A stretch of DNA of 64,000 nt from Micromonospora acroterricola (GTDB taxonomy: Bacteria; Actinomycetota; Actinomycetes; Mycobacteriales; Micromonosporaceae), in the NCBI RefSeq assembly GCF_003172955.1, contig NZ_QGKR01000195.1, positions 1 through 64,000 on the forward strand, in the 5' to 3' direction. The first letter of the stretch is position 1. Every line of letters begins with the position of its first letter. This document shows positions 7,788 through 19,102 of the stretch, one piece after another. Under the pieces are notes generated by a model that did no database searches, was not told the DNA's origin, and saw only the letters and a list, made by a program, of their open reading frames with translations. The translations under genes were made by a program, and so were the position numbers.

Positions 7788-10466
7788 TCAGCCCGCGTCG
7801 CCGCCCTCGTGGCCCGGGATCGATCGGAGCGCCGCCCACAACTCGGCCCGGGCGGTCACGCCGAGCTTGGCGTAGATCCGCTGGAGGTGGTTCTCCACGG
7901 TGCGGGCCGAAAGGAAGAGCCGCTCGGCGATGGCCCGGCTGGTCGCGCCGTGCGCGGCGAGGCGGGCCACCTGCCACTCCCGGTCGGTCAGCACCGGCGC
8001 CCCGGCGTGCAGCGCCGGCGTACGGATCAGGTCGCAGCGGCCGAGCAGCCCGGCAAGCCGCTCCCGGGCGTCGACGACCGCCGCGGAGTGCTGCTGGCGT
8101 AGCCGGTGCAGGGCCTGGGCGGTGGCCTCGGCGGCGTACAACGTCAGCTCCAGCGCGGCGTAGTCGTCGGCGACCGCGAGCAGTTCCGGGGCGGAGTCGG
8201 TCACCGCGGCGCGGGCGTGCCGGGCCAGCAGCGGCGGGAGCACGCCGTCGACCTGCTCCGAGAGCTCGGCGAGGCGCTGCGCGACGGTGCGCCGGCCGCC
8301 GTCGGAGCAGGTCGGCCCCACCGGCGCGCCGGCCTGGTCCAGCCGGACCAGATCGTGCAGGACGTGCACCTCGTGCCCGGCGAAGCCGTCCGCGCGCAGC
8401 CGGTCCACCAGGTCGTTGAGCTGCTTCACCGCGCCCGGCAGGTCGCCCGAGGCGGCGAGCACCGCGCCACGGGCCTGCTCCAGCCACGGGTAGAGCACCG
8501 CCATGCCCGGCGCGTGGGTGCGGTCCGCCTCGGCCATCGCCTCGGTGGCCTGCGCCGCGTCGCCGCGCAACGCCGCCGCCTGGGCCCGCTCGGCCTGGGC
8601 GATACCGGCGTAGACCCGGCTGGTCGCCAGCACCGCGCAGGCGCCCAGCGAGGTCCGCATCGCCGCGTCGCTCTGCCCGCGCAGCCGGGCCGCGTACGCC
8701 TGGAGGATGCCCAGGTATCCGGTGCCCAACCGGAAGTCGCCCGCCCCCGCGAGGTCGGCGAACTCGTCGGCGACGATCGCGTCGATGCCGGCCAGGTCGC
8801 CGGTGAGCATGAGCCGGGTGCCCCGGGCCAACTCCAGGGCCAGTTGCAGGTACGGCATGTCGGTCCGCCAACTGGCCGCCGCGGAGTGCACCTGGGCGAT
8901 CGCCGTACCGCTGCGGGACAGCTGGCCCTGCGCGGCCTGGACGTACGCGATGGTGCTGCGGGCCAGCTCGCGGGCGGCGACGCTGGCCGCCGGCCGGTCC
9001 AGCACCCGCTGGCTGAGCCGCACGGCGGTGGTCGTGTCCAGCCGGTGCAGTCGCATGATCGCCTCGAAGGCGTGCACCCGGGCACGGTCGGCGGAGTCGC
9101 GGAGCTGCTCGACCTGCGCGGCGATCTCCTCCACGGTGGACTCCTGGCTCAGCCCCCAGTAGCTCACCATGCCCCGGACGGTCAGCCACCGGCAGAACCG
9201 CCGGTCGTCGCCGGGCTCCGGGGTCACCGCGTCCAGCACCTCGATCGCCTCTTCCGGGCGGTCGGCGAACATGAGGATGGTGGCCAGCAGCTCCGCCGCG
9301 TCGGAGCCGCCGTCGGCGTTCAGCGCCGCGCGGGCCAGCCGGGTCGCCAGCGGCACGTCGTAGCGGGTGAACGCCTGCACCGCGGCGTCCACCAGCAGGG
9401 CCGGGTCCTGTGCGGTGCCCGAGTCGAGCCGCCACACCGCCACCCGCAACAGGTCGTCGCGGCGGCGCTTGCCGACCCGCTCCAGCAGCTCCGCGAGGTG
9501 GGCCTGGAGCCGCCGGGTCCGGCTGACGGGGCAGCGGCGGCGCATCACCTCGCCGTAGAGCGGGTGGGCCAACCGGACGTTGGTCCGCCGGTCGTGCTGC
9601 ACCACGGTGATCAGCCCACGTTCCTCGGCGGTCTCCACGTCGGTCGGATGGGCGGCCTGGTTGAGCAGGGACAGGCCCAGGGGCTCGCCGAAGGCGACCA
9701 GCTCGACGACCGCGCGGACGCCGTCGGTGAGCTTGCCGACCCGCGTGTCGATCAGATCGGTCAGGTTGGGCGCCAGCTCCAGGCGGCCCGTCCACTTCCA
9801 GATGCCGTAGGTGCGCTTGAGCTCCGCGCTGCCGCTGGCGGCGTGCACCAGCTCCCGCAGCAGCAGGGGGTTGCCGGCCGACAGCCGGCCGAGCCGGTCG
9901 GCGGAGCCGGCGTCCACCGGGCCGCCCAGGATCGCCGCCAGCAGGCCGGCGGTGTCCGCCGGTGGCATCGGGGGCAGCTCGACGTGCTCGACCAGGTCGT
10001 CGGTCCAGAGTGCACGGATCGGCATCGGGATCTGCTCGCCGTCGCGCAGTGTGCCGAGCACGGTGGCGTTCTCCGAGCGGGCGACCAGGTGCACCAGCGC
10101 CGCCGAGGGTGGGTCGAGCAGGTGCGCGTCGTCGATGGCGAGCACGATCCGCCGGCCCGCGGCCTGCTGCTGCAGCACGTCCAGCGCCCACCGCAGGATG
10201 CCGGCGGGCGAGAGGCCCTGCGGCTGCTCGGCGGGGAGGACCTGCACCAGCCCGCCGAACGGCAGCGCGGCGGTGGTGGCGCTGGCCGCGATGGACCAGA
10301 TCGCGTACCGGTCGGTGGGCAGTGTGCTGACGCCCTCGCGCAGCAGCCGGCTCTTGCCGATGCCCGCGCTGCCGCTGAAGAAGAGCCCTCGGCCAGCCTC
10401 GCCCGTCACTGCCGCCAACAGGCGGTTGAGCTCGTCGGTTCGGCCGACGAACTGCCATCGACTCAT
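7788..10466 (-). CDS. Large ATP-binding LuxR-family (LAL) transcription regulator
   Basis: 892 residues. The N-terminal AAA-type ATPase has Walker A GSAGIGKS (about residues 32-39) and Walker B VLAIDDAHL. A long helical TPR-like middle region follows, and the C-terminal GerE/LuxR helix-turn-helix is LTDREWQVARLAAHG...SARTVENHLQRIYAKLG. LAL proteins activate pathway genes after binding a ligand and ATP. The start at ATG 10466 is supported by a TATGCT box six bases upstream (leaderless pattern); an earlier GTG would add only 15 unrelated residues. It is co-oriented with pncB-pncA, a possible but unproven target. Confidence 0.92.
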   Translation of the reverse strand: MSRWQFVGRTDELNRLLAAVTGEAGRGLFFSGSAGIGKSRLLREGVSTLPTDRYAIWSIAASATTAALPFGGLVQVLPAEQPQGLSPAGILRWALDVLQQQAAGRRIVLAIDDAHLLDPPSAALVHLVARSENATVLGTLRDGEQIPMPIRALWTDDLVEHVELPPMPPADTAGLLAAILGGPVDAGSADRLGRLSAGNPLLLRELVHAASGSAELKRTYGIWKWTGRLELAPNLTDLIDTRVGKLTDGVRAVVELVAFGEPLGLSLLNQAAHPTDVETAEERGLITVVQHDRRTNVRLAHPLYGEVMRRRCPVSRTRRLQAHLAELLERVGKRRRDDLLRVAVWRLDSGTAQDPALLVDAAVQAFTRYDVPLATRLARAALNADGGSDAAELLATILMFADRPEEAIEVLDAVTPEPGDDRRFCRWLTVRGMVSYWGLSQESTVEEIAAQVEQLRDSADRARVHAFEAIMRLHRLDTTTAVRLSQRVLDRPAASVAARELARSTIAYVQAAQGQLSRSGTAIAQVHSAAASWRTDMPYLQLALELARGTRLMLTGDLAGIDAIVADEFADLAGAGDFRLGTGYLGILQAYAARLRGQSDAAMRTSLGACAVLATSRVYAGIAQAERAQAAALRGDAAQATEAMAEADRTHAPGMAVLYPWLEQARGAVLAASGDLPGAVKQLNDLVDRLRADGFAGHEVHVLHDLVRLDQAGAPVGPTCSDGGRRTVAQRLAELSEQVDGVLPPLLARHARAAVTDSAPELLAVADDYAALELTLYAAEATAQALHRLRQQHSAAVVDARERLAGLLGRCDLIRTPALHAGAPVLTDREWQVARLAAHGATSRAIAERLFLSARTVENHLQRIYAKLGVTARAELWAALRSIPGHEGGDAG

Positions 10467-10662
10467 TTGCGCAGCATATCCATCGAAACCTGTCCGCGCC
10501 CGTACCGTCACGCACCGAAGTTGAGTAGCCTCGTCGTTACCGCTGAGTATTCGAGGTGTTCGGCCCGGTCACCGGCCCGCCCGTACTCTTCCGACATCCG
10601 GGTTCGTCACCGGAATTTCCACGCGACCGGCGCGCCGGTCGCCTGCTACGGGAGGCCACCTG

Positions 10663-12213
10663 ATGAAGCAGGGCCCTCTCCCCTCGGTCGACTCGTCGGG
10701 CGACATGGCCGGCCACGCTGACCTGCCGCGCTGCGGCCCGTTACCGACCCGGGTCGGGGTCACCGGCCCCGGTCCGGAGGAGCCGCTCGGCGTGGTCGCC
10801 GTCGGCCCGGCCGGCGCCGAGCGGCGCGGGGTGCTCGCCACCCTGCTCGGGCTCGACCCGGTCATGCTGACCGTGCCGTCAGGCAGCTGGTTGGTGGTGC
10901 GACACGCCAAGGCGCCCACCCGGGCGGCGTACGTGCCGGGCTACCGCCAGCCGCACTCGTACGGCGCCGACCGGGACGCCGCCGGCCCGGCGCTGGCCCG
11001 CCCGCCCCGGCGGGTCGAGCTGAGCGTGCCCGAGCCACTGTTGCGGCACTTCACCCTGGTCGACACGCCGGACACCGGCACGCTCGGCGTCGCCGGCGGC
11101 CGCGTGCTGCTCGACGCGGTCGGTCGGGCCGGCGCGCTGCTCTTCGTGATCGCGGCCGACCAGGCGTTCACCGCCGCGGAGCTCAACCTGCTCGCCGAGG
11201 TGGCCGCCGCCCCGGTGAACGTCGTCTTCGCGGTCACCCCCGGCGCGGCGGGCTGGGCTCCACTGGCCGACGGCGTGGCGACGACGGAGGGCACGGGGGC
11301 GTCCGTCCCGCCGCCAGGCGGTGTGCGTGAAGAGGTGGACCCGGTCGCGGTGACGGTGGAGGCGCACCGCGCGGCGCTGCTGGCCGCCGTGCCGTCCCTG
11401 GCCGGTGCGCGGTGGTTCCCGGTCGACGACGCCGAGTCCGCCGCCGACCTGCGCCGGGCGCTGGTGGGTTGGGCGGCGCAGGAGGGGCTCCAGCGGGCCA
11501 GCGCCGATCCGCCGGTGCTGCCGGGCCAGCACGACCGGGTGACCGTCGTGGCCGACCCGGGGGACTGGTCCGAGCAGCTCGACCGGCAGACCCGCTCCTG
11601 TTCGCAGCGGATCCGCCAGCACCTGGCGTTGGAGTTGGCCAACGCCCACCTGCGGGTCGTTCAGGAGATCGTCTTCGGGGTCGGATGCGCCGGTCTACCG
11701 GAACTGCTGGACCGGGAGATGGCGGCGCTGTCCCTGTTGGCCACCGCGCAGTGCGACCAGGCGGTACGAGGCATCCTGGCCAACGCCGCGGCGCGGGTGC
11801 TCGGCGCGCCACCGGCCGAGGGCGTGCTCCGCCGGATCGCCACCGCCGTGCAGTACGGCCTCACCGATCACCGGCCCGGCCGCGACCTGGACCGGGTGCT
11901 GCTGATCACCAGCACAGCGGGGGTGGCCGGGCTGACCGGCCCGGAGGCGATCGACGCGCTCGACGGCTATCCGAGGGCGTCCCGCGACGAGGTGCTCCCG
12001 CCGGTCGCGGTGGCGCTCTCCGGCGGCTGCTGGCAGCAGTGGCGTACCCCCGGCAACGACGACCAGAACGCGGCCCGGGCGTGGTCCCAGCGGGCGTTGC
12101 GGGAGGTCGAGCTGGGGCTGTCCCGGGAGGTCTCCCGACGGTTCGAGGTGATCCGCCTCTCGCTGGGCGCGGTGCTCTCCGATGCAGTCGATCACGGCAT
12201 CCTGCTCGCCTGA
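10663..12213 (+). CDS. Degenerate dynamin-like GTPase, function unknown
   Basis: 516 residues, no signal peptide or clear membrane helix. The layout resembles a bacterial dynamin-like GTPase: a P-loop position at 48-57 ([10 protein letters not shown]), a switch II position at 134-139 (DTPDTG), an [11 protein letters not shown] strand-turn, then a long helical C-terminal half with many Gln/Arg/Glu. However, the P-loop lacks the Lys-Ser/Thr pair and the G3 motif ends in Asp instead of Gly, so GTP hydrolysis is doubtful. GGGAGG about eight bases before ATG 10663 fixes the start. It stands alone, divergent from the LAL regulator. The GTPase relationship is inference. Confidence 0.7.
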   Translation: MKQGPLPSVDSSGDMAGHADLPRCGPLPTRVGVTGPGPEEPLGVVAVGPAGAERRGVLATLLGLDPVMLTVPSGSWLVVRHAKAPTRAAYVPGYRQPHSYGADRDAAGPALARPPRRVELSVPEPLLRHFTLVDTPDTGTLGVAGGRVLLDAVGRAGALLFVIAADQAFTAAELNLLAEVAAAPVNVVFAVTPGAAGWAPLADGVATTEGTGASVPPPGGVREEVDPVAVTVEAHRAALLAAVPSLAGARWFPVDDAESAADLRRALVGWAAQEGLQRASADPPVLPGQHDRVTVVADPGDWSEQLDRQTRSCSQRIRQHLALELANAHLRVVQEIVFGVGCAGLPELLDREMAALSLLATAQCDQAVRGILANAAARVLGAPPAEGVLRRIATAVQYGLTDHRPGRDLDRVLLITSTAGVAGLTGPEAIDALDGYPRASRDEVLPPVAVALSGGCWQQWRTPGNDDQNAARAWSQRALREVELGLSREVSRRFEVIRLSLGAVLSDAVDHGILLA

Positions 12214-12352
12214 CGGCGTGCCTGCGTCCTGCCCCGGCTCCGTGTGGCGCCTCGCGTCCGCTGGCGTCCGGGCCGAGGCCGGAGCGGCCGGTTTGGGTGA
12301 TCCTCGCCAGGCCGGCGTTCCGGTTCCTCGGTTCCGGGAAAGCGGTGGCACG

Positions 12353-12652
12353 ATGGGGGGCATGGCGGCTCCGCAGGTTGCACCGGTCGAGACGCCGGAC
12401 ACTCACGAGGTTCCGGCGTCCGACCGGCAGTGGGTGACGATCGTGTGGGACGACCCGGTCAACCTGATGACGTACGTGACCTGGGTCTTCCAGAAGCTCT
12501 TCGGCTACAGCCGGGAGAGGGCCGAGCAGCTCATGCTGGACGTGCACCACAAGGGGCGCGCCGTGGTCTCCACCGGTGCCCGGGAACGGATGGAGCACGA
12601 CGCGTCGCAGCTGCACGCGTACGGGCTGTGGGCGACGGTGGACCGCTCGTGA
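12353..12652 (+). CDS. clpS: ClpS adaptor of the ClpAP/ClpCP protease
   Basis: 99 residues. Delivers N-degron proteins to Clp. Core [21 protein letters not shown] (binding-pocket DDPVN and hydrophobic YV) and [13 protein letters not shown] are classic. The first 20 residues are a flexible tail. Either ATG 12353 or ATG 12362 could start it; the first is slightly favoured because the G run is too close to the second. It overlaps the next gene by four bases, as Rv1331 neighbours Rv1332 in M. tuberculosis. Confidence 0.95.
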   Translation: MGGMAAPQVAPVETPDTHEVPASDRQWVTIVWDDPVNLMTYVTWVFQKLFGYSRERAEQLMLDVHHKGRAVVSTGARERMEHDASQLHAYGLWATVDRS

Positions 12653-13149
12653 GTATGTTCCGTCGCCAGGCCGGCCGCTATGTCGCCACCTTGGCCGTGG
12701 ACGAGGTGCGGGTGCTGCGCAAGGTCGCCTCCGAGGTGGTCGGCCTGCTCACCGACGGCTTCGACCACAGCGACCCGGTCGTCGACCGGCTCTTCCCGGC
12801 GGTCTACCCCGAGGATTCGGCCGGCTCCGCCGAGTTCCGCCGCTACACCGAGGGTGATCTGAAGACCGCGAAGATCGATCAGGCGGGGGCCATCCTGGCG
12901 GCGCTGCCTGACGAGGCGGGCGGCGAGGTGCGGCTGGACGCCGAGGCGGCCGAGGCGTGGCTGCGGGCGCTGAACGACGCCCGGCTGGCGATGGGCGTCC
13001 GGCTGGAGATCAAGGACGGCACGGACCTGGGCGAGGAGCTGGACGACGCGGTGGCCGAGGATGCGTCCTCCAGCCGGGTGTTCCAGCTGTCGGTCTACGC
13101 GTACCTCGGATATCTACAGGAGTCGCTGCTCAACGCCTTGATCGACTAG
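12649..13149 (+). CDS. DUF2017 family protein, Rv1332-like
   Basis: 166 residues, cytoplasmic, alpha-rich, function unknown. It begins [15 protein letters not shown] and ends with [18 protein letters not shown] at 12649 overlaps the clpS stop (GTGA), which indicates translational coupling. The same pair occurs in mycobacteria directly before mec-cysO-cysM. A role with ClpS is conceivable but unproven. Confidence 0.9.
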   Translation: MSMFRRQAGRYVATLAVDEVRVLRKVASEVVGLLTDGFDHSDPVVDRLFPAVYPEDSAGSAEFRRYTEGDLKTAKIDQAGAILAALPDEAGGEVRLDAEAAEAWLRALNDARLAMGVRLEIKDGTDLGEELDDAVAEDASSSRVFQLSVYAYLGYLQESLLNALID

Positions 13150-13202
13150 GGGTGACCGGCACCACTTCAGGCCGGTACCCGCCAGGCGTTAGGCTGGTGC
13201 AC

Positions 13203-13691
13203 GTGCTGAGCATCGACCGGTCGATCATCGACGCGATCGTCGCCCACGCGCGCCGGGACCACCCAGACGAGGCGTGCGGCGTGGTCGCCGGTCCCGTCGG
13301 CAGCGACACCCCGACCCGGCACATCCCGATGGACAACGCCGCGCGGTCGATGACCTTCTACGAGTTCGACTCGATGGAGCACCTGCGGGTGTGGCGGGAG
13401 ATGGACGACCGGGACGAGGAGCCCGTCATCATCTACCACTCGCACACCGCCACCGAGGCGTACCCGTCGCGGACGGACGTCTCCTTCGCCGGCGAGCCCG
13501 GCGCGCACTACCTGCTCGTCTCGACCCGTGAGCCCGACTCGGAGGAGATCCGGTCGTTCCGGATCGTCGACGGTGTGGTCACCGAGGAGCCGGTTCGGGT
13601 GGTGGAGGCCGGGGTCGACCCGCACGCCGTCCAGTCCTACATGTTCGGGCAGAGCCCGGCGACGGTCGACTACGAGTGTTCCGGCCGCTGA
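13203..13691 (+). CDS. mec: JAMM/MPN+ metallopeptidase that releases cysteine from CysO
   Basis: 162 residues. The JAMM zinc site is complete: Glu of DEACGV near residue 23, then H79-x-H81-x7-S89-x2-D92 (YHSHTATEAYPSRTD). The M. tuberculosis homologue Rv1334 (Mec+) hydrolyses cysteine from the C-terminus of CysO-Cys. Here it directly precedes cysO and cysM, so the same role is expected. GTG 13203 is favoured because a TAGGCT box (13190-13195) lies seven bases upstream, a leaderless promoter layout; GTG 13197 is too close to the box. Confidence 0.93.
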   Translation: MLSIDRSIIDAIVAHARRDHPDEACGVVAGPVGSDTPTRHIPMDNAARSMTFYEFDSMEHLRVWREMDDRDEEPVIIYHSHTATEAYPSRTDVSFAGEPGAHYLLVSTREPDSEEIRSFRIVDGVVTEEPVRVVEAGVDPHAVQSYMFGQSPATVDYECSGR

Positions 13692-13744
13692 CCCGTCAGC
13701 GTCCGCACCCGTTCCGTCCCGTCACCGTTGGCACACCCGAATGA

Positions 13745-15112
<1,368 letters not shown>

Positions 15113-15132
15113 CGGGCAGGGGTCTTCGGGTG

Positions 15133-15162
15133 CGGGCCGTCGATGCACGTGTCGACGGCCCG
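15133..15162 (+). terminator. Terminator hairpin after cysM
   Basis: Perfect 11-bp stem CGGGCCGTCGA (15133-15143) with its complement at 15152-15162 and an 8-base loop, 20 bases after the cysM stop. Confidence 0.7.
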
Positions 15163-15189
15163 TACGCTGCCCGACACACTGTGAGCCGG

Positions 15190-15205
15190 TGTCACGTTCG
15201 TGACA
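15190..15205. promoter_or_regulatory. Palindrome TGTCACG-TT-CGTGACA, candidate operator
   Basis: Seven-base perfect arms around TT, 130 bases before the MBL-fold gene. The TGTCA-N6-TGACA layout is near, but not equal to, CRP/FNR-family sites (TGTGA-N6-TCACA). A short in-frame reading frame (GTG 15258 to TGA 15347, 29 residues) fills the leader and overlaps the MBL start by ten bases; it may be a coupling peptide or chance. Confidence 0.45.
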
Positions 15206-15337
15206 ACTTCCATTGGATGATTCTTGCTGCGGCGTGTCCCGGCGTAGGCTGCGCAGCGTGGCGTACGCGTCGGTAGAGATCATGGCCGAGACGACGGCCG
15301 GCATGAGTGCTACTGACAGTGACAGCGAGACGACTCG

Positions 15338-16081
15338 ATGCGACTGACTGTCCTGGGGTGCGCCGGCAGTTTCCCCGGCCCGGAGTCGCCGTGCTCGGCC
15401 TACCTGGTGGAGGCCGACGGCTTCCGGCTCCTGGTCGACTTCGGCACGGGCTCGCTGTCGAGTCTCCAGCGGTACGCGGGGCTGCACGCCCCGGACGCGA
15501 TCCTGTTGACCCACCTGCACTGCGACCACATCCTCGACGCCGTGTCGTACGTGGTGGTCCGCCGTTACGCCCCGGACGGCCCCTACCCGGCGCTGCCGGT
15601 GTACGCGCCCTCCGGCGCCCCGGACCGGCTCAGCGCCGCGTACGGCGACGACAGCACCGTCGAGGACGTCTACCAGTTCTACGCGCTCCAACCGGGCACC
15701 TTCCCGATCGGGCCGTTCACGGTCACCGTCGACCGGGTCAACCACCCCGTCGAGACGTACGGCGTGCGGCTGGAGCACGGCGGGCGGTCCCTCTGCTACT
15801 CCTCGGACACCGCGCCCTGTGACGCGCTGCTGCGACTGGCCCAGAACGCCGACGTCTTCCTCTGCGAGGCCAGCTATCTCGACGGCGCGGACAACCCACC
15901 GGACCTGCACCTGACCGGCCGGGAGGCCGGTGAGACGGCGACCAAGGCCGTGGTGGGCCGGTTGCTGCTCACGCACCTGGTGGCCGCCTGGGGCAGCGAG
16001 GCGCACACGCTGGAGTCGGCCGCCGCCGCGTACACCGGGCCGCTCGAGGTGGTCCGGGCCGGCGCCAGCTACGACGTCTGA
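15338..16081 (+). CDS. MBL-fold metallohydrolase, Rv1339-like (probable cyclic-nucleotide phosphodiesterase)
   Basis: 247 residues. Metallo-beta-lactamase fold with the di-metal motif THLHCDH near residue 65, later His in NHPVETYG, Asp in SSDTAP and LTHLVA. The position before rph-rdgB matches Rv1339 of M. tuberculosis, reported as an atypical cAMP phosphodiesterase. The substrate here is inferred from that orthology; tRNA processing by the related RNase Z family is less likely because the protein is short and lacks the exosite arm. No strong ribosome site is seen. Confidence 0.87.
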   Translation: MRLTVLGCAGSFPGPESPCSAYLVEADGFRLLVDFGTGSLSSLQRYAGLHAPDAILLTHLHCDHILDAVSYVVVRRYAPDGPYPALPVYAPSGAPDRLSAAYGDDSTVEDVYQFYALQPGTFPIGPFTVTVDRVNHPVETYGVRLEHGGRSLCYSSDTAPCDALLRLAQNADVFLCEASYLDGADNPPDLHLTGREAGETATKAVVGRLLLTHLVAAWGSEAHTLESAAAAYTGPLEVVRAGASYDV

Positions 16082-16192
16082 CCCACCTCGTCCTGGTCGA
16101 CCGCGGTCGCCGGATTCCTCCGGGTGCACGACGCGGAGTCCGGTCGGGGCACCCGGGGGCGGGTGGATCACCGCACCGCATAGGGTGCAGGG

Positions 16193-16918
16193 ATGGCGCG
16201 ACCTGACGGGCGAGGGCCCGATCAACTTCGACCGGTGACCCTGACCCGAGGCTGGAGCACGCATCCGGAGGGCTCGGTGCTCGTCGAGTTCGGCGATACC
16301 CGGGTGCTCTGCACGGCGAGCGTCACCGAGGGGGTGCCCCGCTGGCGCAAGGGCTCCGGGCTCGGTTGGGTGACCGCCGAGTACGCGATGCTGCCCCGGG
16401 CCACCAACACCCGCTCCGACCGCGAGAGCGTCAAGGGCCGGGTCGGTGGCCGTACCCACGAGATCTCCCGGCTGATCGGCCGCAGCCTGCGCGCCTGCAT
16501 CGACCTGAAGGCGCTCGGCGAGAACTCGGTGGTGCTCGACTGCGACGTGCTCCAGGCCGACGGTGGCACCCGGACCGCCGCGATCACCGGCGCGTACGTG
16601 GCGTTGCACGACGCGGTGGACTGGCTGGCCGCCCGCAAGGCGTTGGCCGGCAAGCCGGACAGGGTGATGCACCGCTCGGTGGCCGCGGTCAGCGTGGGGA
16701 TCATCGCCGGCGAGGCGCGGCTCGACCTCTGCTACGAGGAGGACGTGGCCGCCGAGGTGGACATGAACGTGGTCTGCACCGGTGCCGGCGACTTCGTCGA
16801 GGTGCAGGGCACCGGCGAGGCGGGTGTGTTCGCCCGGGAGCAGCTCGACAGCCTCCTCGACCTGGCCGTCGCCGGCTGCGCCGAGTTGGCCGAAGCCCAG
16901 CGGAAGGCACTGTCATGA
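16193..16918 (+). CDS. rph: Ribonuclease PH
   Basis: 241 residues. Phosphorolytic 3' trimming of tRNA precursors in a hexameric ring. Typical segments are [13 protein letters not shown], the [13 protein letters not shown] strand, [11 protein letters not shown], the [17 protein letters not shown] phosphate site, [17 protein letters not shown] and the acidic DLCYEED. TAGGGT at 16181-16186 is six bases before the ATG, so a leaderless transcript is likely. It overlaps rdgB by four bases. Confidence 0.97.
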   Translation: MARPDGRGPDQLRPVTLTRGWSTHPEGSVLVEFGDTRVLCTASVTEGVPRWRKGSGLGWVTAEYAMLPRATNTRSDRESVKGRVGGRTHEISRLIGRSLRACIDLKALGENSVVLDCDVLQADGGTRTAAITGAYVALHDAVDWLAARKALAGKPDRVMHRSVAAVSVGIIAGEARLDLCYEEDVAAEVDMNVVCTGAGDFVEVQGTGEAGVFAREQLDSLLDLAVAGCAELAEAQRKALS

Positions 16919-17532
16919 ACAAGGTCCTGCTCGCGACCCGCAACCGTAAGAAGCTGGTGGAACTCCAGCGGATCCTGGACGGCGCGCTCGGCGCGCACCG
17001 GATCGCCCTGCTCGGGCTCGACGACGTCGAGCAGTACGAAGAACTGCCGGAGACCGGCCTGACCTTCGGCGAGAACGCGCTGATCAAGGCGCGGGAGGGC
17101 TTCCGGCGTACCGGGCTGCCGACCATCGCCGACGACTCCGGGCTGGCGGTGGACGCGCTCAACGGGATGCCGGGGGTGTTCAGCGCCCGCTGGTCCGGCC
17201 GGCACGGCGACGACCGCGCCAACCTCCAGCTGGTGCTGGACCAGATCGCCGACGTGCCCGACGAGCAGCGGGCCGCGTCCTTCGTCTGCACGGTGGCGCT
17301 GGTGCTGCCCGGCGGCAAGGAGCACCTGGTCGACGGCCGGCAGTCCGGCCAGGTGCTGCGCGCTCCGCGTGGCGACGGCGGCTTCGGCTACGACCCGATC
17401 TTCCTGGGCGACGGGCAGGAGCGGACCAACGCCGAGCTGACCCCGGCGGAGAAGGACGCGATCAGTCACCGCGGCAAGGCGCTGCGCGAGTTGGCCAAGC
17501 TGGTCGCCAAGGTGCTGCCGCCCGCCGCCTGA
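16915..17532 (+). CDS. rdgB: XTP/dITP diphosphatase (RdgB/HAM1)
   Basis: 205 residues. House-cleaning nucleotide pyrophosphatase. It begins [13 protein letters not shown]; further motifs are [35 protein letters not shown] and GFGYDPIF, with [10 protein letters not shown] at the C-terminus, all diagnostic. ATG overlaps the rph stop (ATGA), so the two RNA/nucleotide quality genes are coupled. It converges on hutH with a 31-base gap. Confidence 0.97.
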   Translation: MNKVLLATRNRKKLVELQRILDGALGAHRIALLGLDDVEQYEELPETGLTFGENALIKAREGFRRTGLPTIADDSGLAVDALNGMPGVFSARWSGRHGDDRANLQLVLDQIADVPDEQRAASFVCTVALVLPGGKEHLVDGRQSGQVLRAPRGDGGFGYDPIFLGDGQERTNAELTPAEKDAISHRGKALRELAKLVAKVLPPAA

Positions 17533-17563
17533 CCCGCGGCGGACGACAGCGACCCGGCGGAGG

Positions 17564-19102
17564 TCAGCTCAGCGGGCCGACCTCCCGTTCGATGGCGGCG
17601 CGCAGCTCCGGGCCGGCCAGCACCGCGCGGGCCGCCTCCATCACCGGAGCGAGGAACATGTCGGGGCCGGGCGCACCGGCCGACCCGGTCAGCGCGGCGA
17701 CCGCGGCCTGGCCGGCCGGCGACGGCACCAGCGGCGCGCGGAGCTGGAGGCCGCGGACCGCGGCCAGCAGCTCGACCGCGAGCACGCTGGACAGGTTGTC
17801 CAGCACCGTGCGCAGCTTCTTGGCCGCCGCCCAGCCCATCGACACGTGGTCCTCCTGCATCCCGCTGGTGGGCAGCGAGTCCACCGAGGCGGGCGCGGCG
17901 AGCCGGCGATTCTCCGCGACGATCCCGGCCGCCGTGTACTGGGCGATCATCAGCCCGGAGTTGACGCCCGCGTCGGGGGTGAGGAACGCCGGCAGGTCCC
18001 GGGACCGCGCGACGTCCAGCAGCCGGTCCACCCGCCGCTCGGCGATCGCACCCACCTCCGCGGCGGCGATGGCCAGGAAGTCGGCGGCGAAGCCGAGCGG
18101 GGCGCCGTGGAAGTTCCCGGTCGACTCGACCCGGCCGTCCGGCAGCACGACCGGGTTGTCCACCACCGACACCAGCTCGCGGCCCGCGACCGTTCGCGCG
18201 AACTCCAGCGTGTCCCGGGCGGCCCCGGCGACCTGCGGCGCGCAGCGCATCGAGTACGCGTCCTGCACCGCGTGCGCCAGGTCGTCGCGGTGCGAGTCCA
18301 TCACCCGGGAGTCCTGCAGCAGGCGGTGGATGTTCGCCGCCGAGGCCGCCTGACCCGGGTGCGGGCGGATGGCGTGCAGCTCGGGCAGGAAGGGCCGCTC
18401 GGAGCCGAGCATCGCCTCGATGCCCAGCGCGGCGGTCACGTCGGCCATGGTGAAGAGGTGCGCGGCGTCGTCGATGGCCATCAGCAGCATGCCGAGCATG
18501 CCGTCGGTGCCGTTGATCAGCGCCAGCCCCTCCTTGGCGGCCAGCTCGATCGGCTTGATCCCGGCGGCGGTCAGCACGTCGGCCGCGTCCTGCCGCTCGC
18601 CGGCCGGGCCGAGCACCCAGCCCTCGCCGAGCAGCACGAGCGCGCAGTGGGCCAGCGGCGCCAGGTCACCGGAGGCGCCCAGCGAGCCGTGCTCGGGCAC
18701 CCACGGGGTGATGTCGTTGTTGAGCAGGTCGAGCAGCGCCTCGGCGACCAGCGGGCGGACCCCGGAGTGGCCCAGCGCGAGCGAGCGGACCCGCAGCAGC
18801 ATCATCGCCCGGACCACCTCGCGCGGCATCGGCGCGCCCACCCCGGCGGCGTGCGAGCGGATCAGCGCGTGCTGGAGTTCGGCCCGGCGCTCCGGGGCGA
18901 CGAAGGTGTTGGCGAGCGCCCCGAAGCCGGTGGAGACCCCGTAGACGGGGCGGCCGGCCGACTCGATGCCCTCCACGATGGCCCGGCTGGCCGTCATGGC
19001 GTCGATGGCGGCCGGGTCGAGGACGACCTTGGCGTTGCCGCGGGCCACGGCGAGCACGTCGGCGGGGGAGACCCCGGTGGGTTGGATGGTCACGGTCGTC
19101 AT
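17564..19102 (-). CDS. hutH: Histidine ammonia-lyase
   Basis: 512 residues. First step of histidine catabolism (histidine to urocanate and ammonia). The Ala-Ser-Gly triad that forms the MIO cofactor is at residues 143-145 ([13 protein letters not shown]); YGVSTGFG and the later GNFHGAPLG segment are conserved. It is the last gene of the minus-strand hutF-hutI-hutH run; the ATG overlaps the hutI stop codon (ATGA). Confidence 0.97.
   Translation of the reverse strand: MTTVTIQPTGVSPADVLAVARGNAKVVLDPAAIDAMTASRAIVEGIESAGRPVYGVSTGFGALANTFVAPERRAELQHALIRSHAAGVGAPMPREVVRAMMLLRVRSLALGHSGVRPLVAEALLDLLNNDITPWVPEHGSLGASGDLAPLAHCALVLLGEGWVLGPAGERQDAADVLTAAGIKPIELAAKEGLALINGTDGMLGMLLMAIDDAAHLFTMADVTAALGIEAMLGSERPFLPELHAIRPHPGQAASAANIHRLLQDSRVMDSHRDDLAHAVQDAYSMRCAPQVAGAARDTLEFARTVAGRELVSVVDNPVVLPDGRVESTGNFHGAPLGFAADFLAIAAAEVGAIAERRVDRLLDVARSRDLPAFLTPDAGVNSGLMIAQYTAAGIVAENRRLAAPASVDSLPTSGMQEDHVSMGWAAAKKLRTVLDNLSSVLAVELLAAVRGLQLRAPLVPSPAGQAAVAALTGSAGAPGPDMFLAPVMEAARAVLAGPELRAAIEREVGPLS

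Noticed and set aside
7771..7788. Single LAL-pncB-pncA operon
   Set aside because: A promoter-like TAGGCT box sits exactly six bases before pncB, so co-transcription is not required; kept only as a possibility.
5783..8419. 878-residue plus-strand frame across pncA, pncB and the regulator end
   Set aside because: Shadow of three clear minus-strand genes, with no domain or start signal.
8106..10721. 871-residue plus-strand frame antisense to the LAL regulator
   Set aside because: Low-complexity Gly/Arg/Val/Gln translation; the minus strand has Walker motifs and a LuxR helix-turn-helix.
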